Part shown: positions 14,059 to 16,940 of the stretch, in pieces
Layout: each line of letters opens with the position of its first letter
Numbering within the stretch: position 1 is the stretch's first letter
DNA from: Bacteroidales bacterium UBA5219
GTDB lineage: Bacteria; Bacteroidota; Bacteroidia; Bacteroidales; ML635J-15
DNA: 16,940 bases
NCBI GenBank assembly: GCA_002412425.1
Contig: DHVB01000056.1
Span: 17,811 to 34,750, forward strand
Direction of reading: 5' to 3'
Translations under genes and position numbers: made by a program
The notes under the pieces: model-generated
The model's input: the letters and a program-made list of their open reading frames with translations, nothing else
Told to the model about the DNA's origin: nothing
Database searches by the model: none

Positions 14059-16860
14059 ATGAAACAACTTACATTTTTGATTATCGCACTTATTTTTAGT
14101 TGCAGTTTTGCTTTTGGTCAGAGCATGGAACTAACCGACAAGTTACCAAATGACCCAAGTGTAATTACGGGAACTTTGAAAAATGGTATGACTTATTATA
14201 TCAAAGCTAATAAGCAACCAGAAAATAGAGCAGAATTAACACTAGCTGTAAAAGCAGGCTCAGTTTTAGAAGATGAAGACCAACAAGGATTGGCTCACTT
14301 TACAGAGCATATGGCTTTTAATGGTTCTACAAATTTTCCTAAAAATGAACTTGTAAATTATTTAGAATCTTTAGGTATGAAATTCGGACCAGAAGTAAAT
14401 GCTTACACTTCTTTTGACGAAACAGTTTACGGAATTAAAGTTCCTACTGATGACCCTGAGTTTATAGATAAAGGTTTATTAGTGCTTTACGATTGGGCAT
14501 CTGAATTGTCTTTAGAAACTGAAGAAATTGATGCTGAACGTGGCGTTATTCATGAAGAATGGAGAATGGGACAAGGAGCTATGGATCGTGTACAACGTAA
14601 ATATTTACAAGCTATTTTCCATAATTCTATTTATGCAAAAAGATTGCCAATTGGTACAATGGAAGTAGTTGATAACTGTGATCCTGAAGCTATTCGCCGT
14701 TTTTATAGAGATTGGTATCGTCCAGATTTGATGGCATTAATTCTTGTTGGCGATTTTGATGCTAAGGAAATGGAACAAAAAGTTATAGAAAGATTTTCTA
14801 AAATTAAAATGATAGATAATCCTCGCGAAAGAGTATATGCAGAAATCCCTGATCATAAAGAAACTTTGGTTTGTGTAGCAACAGACCCCGAAGTTCCAAT
14901 TAGTATGGTGCAAATGTTTTATAAGCATCCTGCTCAACCAAATTCTACTGTTGCTGATTATAAAGACGGTATGGTTAATATGTTACTTAGCTCTATGCTT
15001 TCAAATCGTTTGGCTGAATTAACGCTTTTAGAAAATCCTCCTTTTGTTCAAGGCTATGCAGGATATTCACAGTTTATAGGACCTAAAGATGTTTTTATAA
15101 GCATGGGAATAGTTCAAAATAATGACATAAAAACTACATTAGAAACTTTAGTTGTTGAAAATGAAAGAATGATGCAATTTGGTTTTACGGAAACTGAATT
15201 AGAAAGAGAAAAAGCAGCTCTTTTAAAACGAATAGAGAAATCTTATAACGAAAGAGATAAACAAAAATCAGAAAATTATGTAGAAGAATATAAAAAACAT
15301 TTCTTACCACCACATAGTCCATTTCCAGGAATTGAATATGAGTATGAATTATTTAAAAAATATTTACCACAAATTACTTTAGACGAAGTTAATGCTTTTG
15401 CAAAAACTGTTGTAACAGAAGAAAATTGCGTTATCGTTGTTATAGCTCCCGAAAAAGAAGGAGTTACAATTCCAAGTGAAGATGATGTTTTAAAAATGTA
15501 TCAAGATGCCTCTAAAATTAAAGTAGATGCTTATGTTGATAAAGTTTCTGATAAAACCTTAATTTCTGAGTTAGCAAAACCTACAAAAGTTGGTAAGAAA
15601 ACTAAAAATAAAGATTTCGACTATCAAACTTGGACTCTTAAAAATGGCGTTAAAGTAGTTTTTAAAACAACAAATTTTAAAGATGATGAAATTTTGTTTG
15701 AAGCAAGAAGTTTAGGCGGATATTCTCTTTACGACCAAAAAGATGATATTAGCAGTAAAATTGCTGATGATGTTGCCGAAGAAAGTGGCTTAGGTAATTA
15801 TGATAAATCTGAATTGCAAAAATTCTTAGCTGATAAAAATGTTAGATTTAGTACTTACATAGGTGAAAGTACCGAAGGTTTAGTAGGTTCTTCTAACGTT
15901 GCAGATTTTGAAGTTTTATTGCAAATGATTTATGCAACATTTACTCAACCAAGAGTTACCGAAACAGCTTTTAATTCTTATATGAACAAGCAAAAAGGAT
16001 TATTAGAAAATGCTAAATTAGATCCACAATCTGCATGGAGTGATAGTATAAGAACTGTAATGTCTAAAAATCACCCACGTCGTAGAGCAATGAATGCTGA
16101 AATGTTAGAAGAAGCTAATTATAGAAGAGTAAAAAGTATTTATTCACAAAGATTTGGAGATCCAAGTAACTTTACTTTCTATTTTGTTGGAAATTTTGAT
16201 GCAAAACTTGCAAAACCTCTTATCGAAAAATATTTAGGAGCTTTACCAATAGTTGAAAGAAACGAAACTTATAAAGATTTGGGAGTAAGACCTCCAAAAG
16301 GTGTTGTTGAAAAAACGGTATATAAAGGCAAAGATCCAAAATGTATGGTAATAATTAACTTCCCAGGCGAATTTAGATATACATATCAAAATAGATTAGA
16401 ATTAGATGCTGTTTGTAAAATTTTATCAACACGCTTGTTAGAAGAAATTCGTGAAAAAGAAAGTGGTGTTTATACTATAGGTGCGTATCCATCAAGTTCT
16501 AAAATTCCTTACGAACAATATTCTGTTACAATTTTCTTTAGCTGCGATCCAGAGAGAGAAGAAGAACTAAAAACTAAAACTTTTGATATTATAAAATCTC
16601 TTCAAACTGACGGATTGACTGATACTGATATTCAAAAAGTTATTGAAAAAGAAAAACGCGAATTTGAAACAGATGTTAAAGAAAATTCTTATTGGAAAAG
16701 ACTTATTATGGAGGTTGAAAATGGAAATGTTAGTGCCACAGAATACAAAGATTACCTAAATATGATAGAATCAATAAGTATTAGCTCTATGAAACAAGCA
16801 GCAAATAAATATTTTGATTTGAATAATTATGTTAAGGTGCAGTTGCTTCCAGAAAAGTAA
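14059..16860 (+). CDS. Secreted M16-family zinc peptidase, two-unit (PqqL/pitrilysin-like)
   Basis: The 933-residue protein begins with a signal peptide (MKQLTFLIIALIFSCSFAFG, then Q), so it acts in the periplasm or at the outer membrane. The N-terminal M16 unit carries the inverted zinc motif His80-x-x-Glu83-His84 (GLAHFTEHMAFNGS). The third ligand is Glu160, 76 residues after His84, in EEIDAERGVIHEEW. A second M16 unit (about 515-930) lacks the HxxEH motif, as expected for the inactive half of this clam-shell fold; it opens with YQTWTLKNGVKVVFKTTNF. The two-unit length of about 930 matches PqqL-type members, which degrade peptides in a closed chamber. The substrate cannot be read from the sequence. 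The gene stands alone, with a -7 box upstream and a hairpin downstream. Confidence 0.95.
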   Translation: MKQLTFLIIALIFSCSFAFGQSMELTDKLPNDPSVITGTLKNGMTYYIKANKQPENRAELTLAVKAGSVLEDEDQQGLAHFTEHMAFNGSTNFPKNELVNYLESLGMKFGPEVNAYTSFDETVYGIKVPTDDPEFIDKGLLVLYDWASELSLETEEIDAERGVIHEEWRMGQGAMDRVQRKYLQAIFHNSIYAKRLPIGTMEVVDNCDPEAIRRFYRDWYRPDLMALILVGDFDAKEMEQKVIERFSKIKMIDNPRERVYAEIPDHKETLVCVATDPEVPISMVQMFYKHPAQPNSTVADYKDGMVNMLLSSMLSNRLAELTLLENPPFVQGYAGYSQFIGPKDVFISMGIVQNNDIKTTLETLVVENERMMQFGFTETELEREKAALLKRIEKSYNERDKQKSENYVEEYKKHFLPPHSPFPGIEYEYELFKKYLPQITLDEVNAFAKTVVTEENCVIVVIAPEKEGVTIPSEDDVLKMYQDASKIKVDAYVDKVSDKTLISELAKPTKVGKKTKNKDFDYQTWTLKNGVKVVFKTTNFKDDEILFEARSLGGYSLYDQKDDISSKIADDVAEESGLGNYDKSELQKFLADKNVRFSTYIGESTEGLVGSSNVADFEVLLQMIYATFTQPRVTETAFNSYMNKQKGLLENAKLDPQSAWSDSIRTVMSKNHPRRRAMNAEMLEEANYRRVKSIYSQRFGDPSNFTFYFVGNFDAKLAKPLIEKYLGALPIVERNETYKDLGVRPPKGVVEKTVYKGKDPKCMVIINFPGEFRYTYQNRLELDAVCKILSTRLLEEIREKESGVYTIGAYPSSSKIPYEQYSVTIFFSCDPEREEELKTKTFDIIKSLQTDGLTDTDIQKVIEKEKREFETDVKENSYWKRLIMEVENGNVSATEYKDYLNMIESISISSMKQAANKYFDLNNYVKVQLLPEK

Positions 16861-16878
16861 TTCAAAATTATTATAAAA

Positions 16879-16917
16879 AGAGGTTGTCTCAAAACAAGTG
16901 TTGATCCAACAACCTCT
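16879..16917 (+). terminator. Hairpin after the M16 peptidase gene
   Basis: AGAGGTTGT (16879-16887) pairs perfectly with ACAACCTCT (16909-16917) across a 21-base loop, 18 bases past the stop at 16860. No U-tract follows, so it may be a weak or factor-assisted terminator, or a 3' end stabiliser. Confidence 0.55.
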
Positions 16918-16940
16918 CAAGGTGTTTCAGAAGTGTTAAA

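Overview
The window is a stretch of an AT-rich chromosome (by eye roughly 30% GC) from a member of the Bacteroidota. The evidence is: Bacteroidota-type promoters (TAnnTTTG -7 boxes, several with a TTG/TTTG about 19-21 bases upstream), weak or absent Shine-Dalgarno sequences, a secreted Ig-like surface protein of the kind exported by type IX secretion, and the neighbourhood zapA - 6S RNA - rny. Order and genus cannot be fixed from the sequence alone. Most of the window is housekeeping; the one accessory-looking stretch is 12.78-14.06 kb.

Layout. Bases 1-849 (minus) are the N-terminal part of a secreted protein cut by the window edge. Bases 1052-3251 (minus) form a tight three-gene operon: a MerR-type regulator, a Nif3-like dinuclear metal protein with a PII/CutA-like insert, and a coiled-coil C4 zinc-ribbon protein, closed by a perfect hairpin terminator. 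cysS (3320-4786, minus) lies upstream of it. On the plus strand follow a predicted lipoprotein alkaline phosphatase (4946-6388) and a branched-chain aminotransferase, ilvE (6524-7546). A hairpin at 7571-7594 serves ilvE and the convergent operon on the other strand.

That convergent operon (10995 down to 7596, minus) runs: small coiled-coil protein, zapA, an intergenic 6S RNA, rny (RNase Y), and a WbpP-like UDP-N-acetylhexosamine 4-epimerase whose start overlaps the rny stop. It joins cell division, global RNA polymerase control, RNA decay and surface-sugar synthesis. The 6S RNA is supported by a closing stem that pairs almost end to end, nested inner stems and a terminal U-run. A secreted M23 peptidase (11082-12776, plus) is transcribed divergently from this operon.

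Bases 12777-13450 hold no confidently recognisable gene. There is a promoter-like element, an inverted repeat, a (CA)14 microsatellite, a more GC-rich block that can fold, and a small unrecognised reading frame (13197-13433). Then come a small secreted cysteine-containing protein (13451-13822) and a hairpin terminator. These parts could form one transcription unit. The CA tract sits where loss of one unit would join two open frames, so it is a candidate contingency (phase-variation) locus. The window ends with a large secreted two-unit M16 zinc peptidase (14059-16860) and its downstream hairpin.
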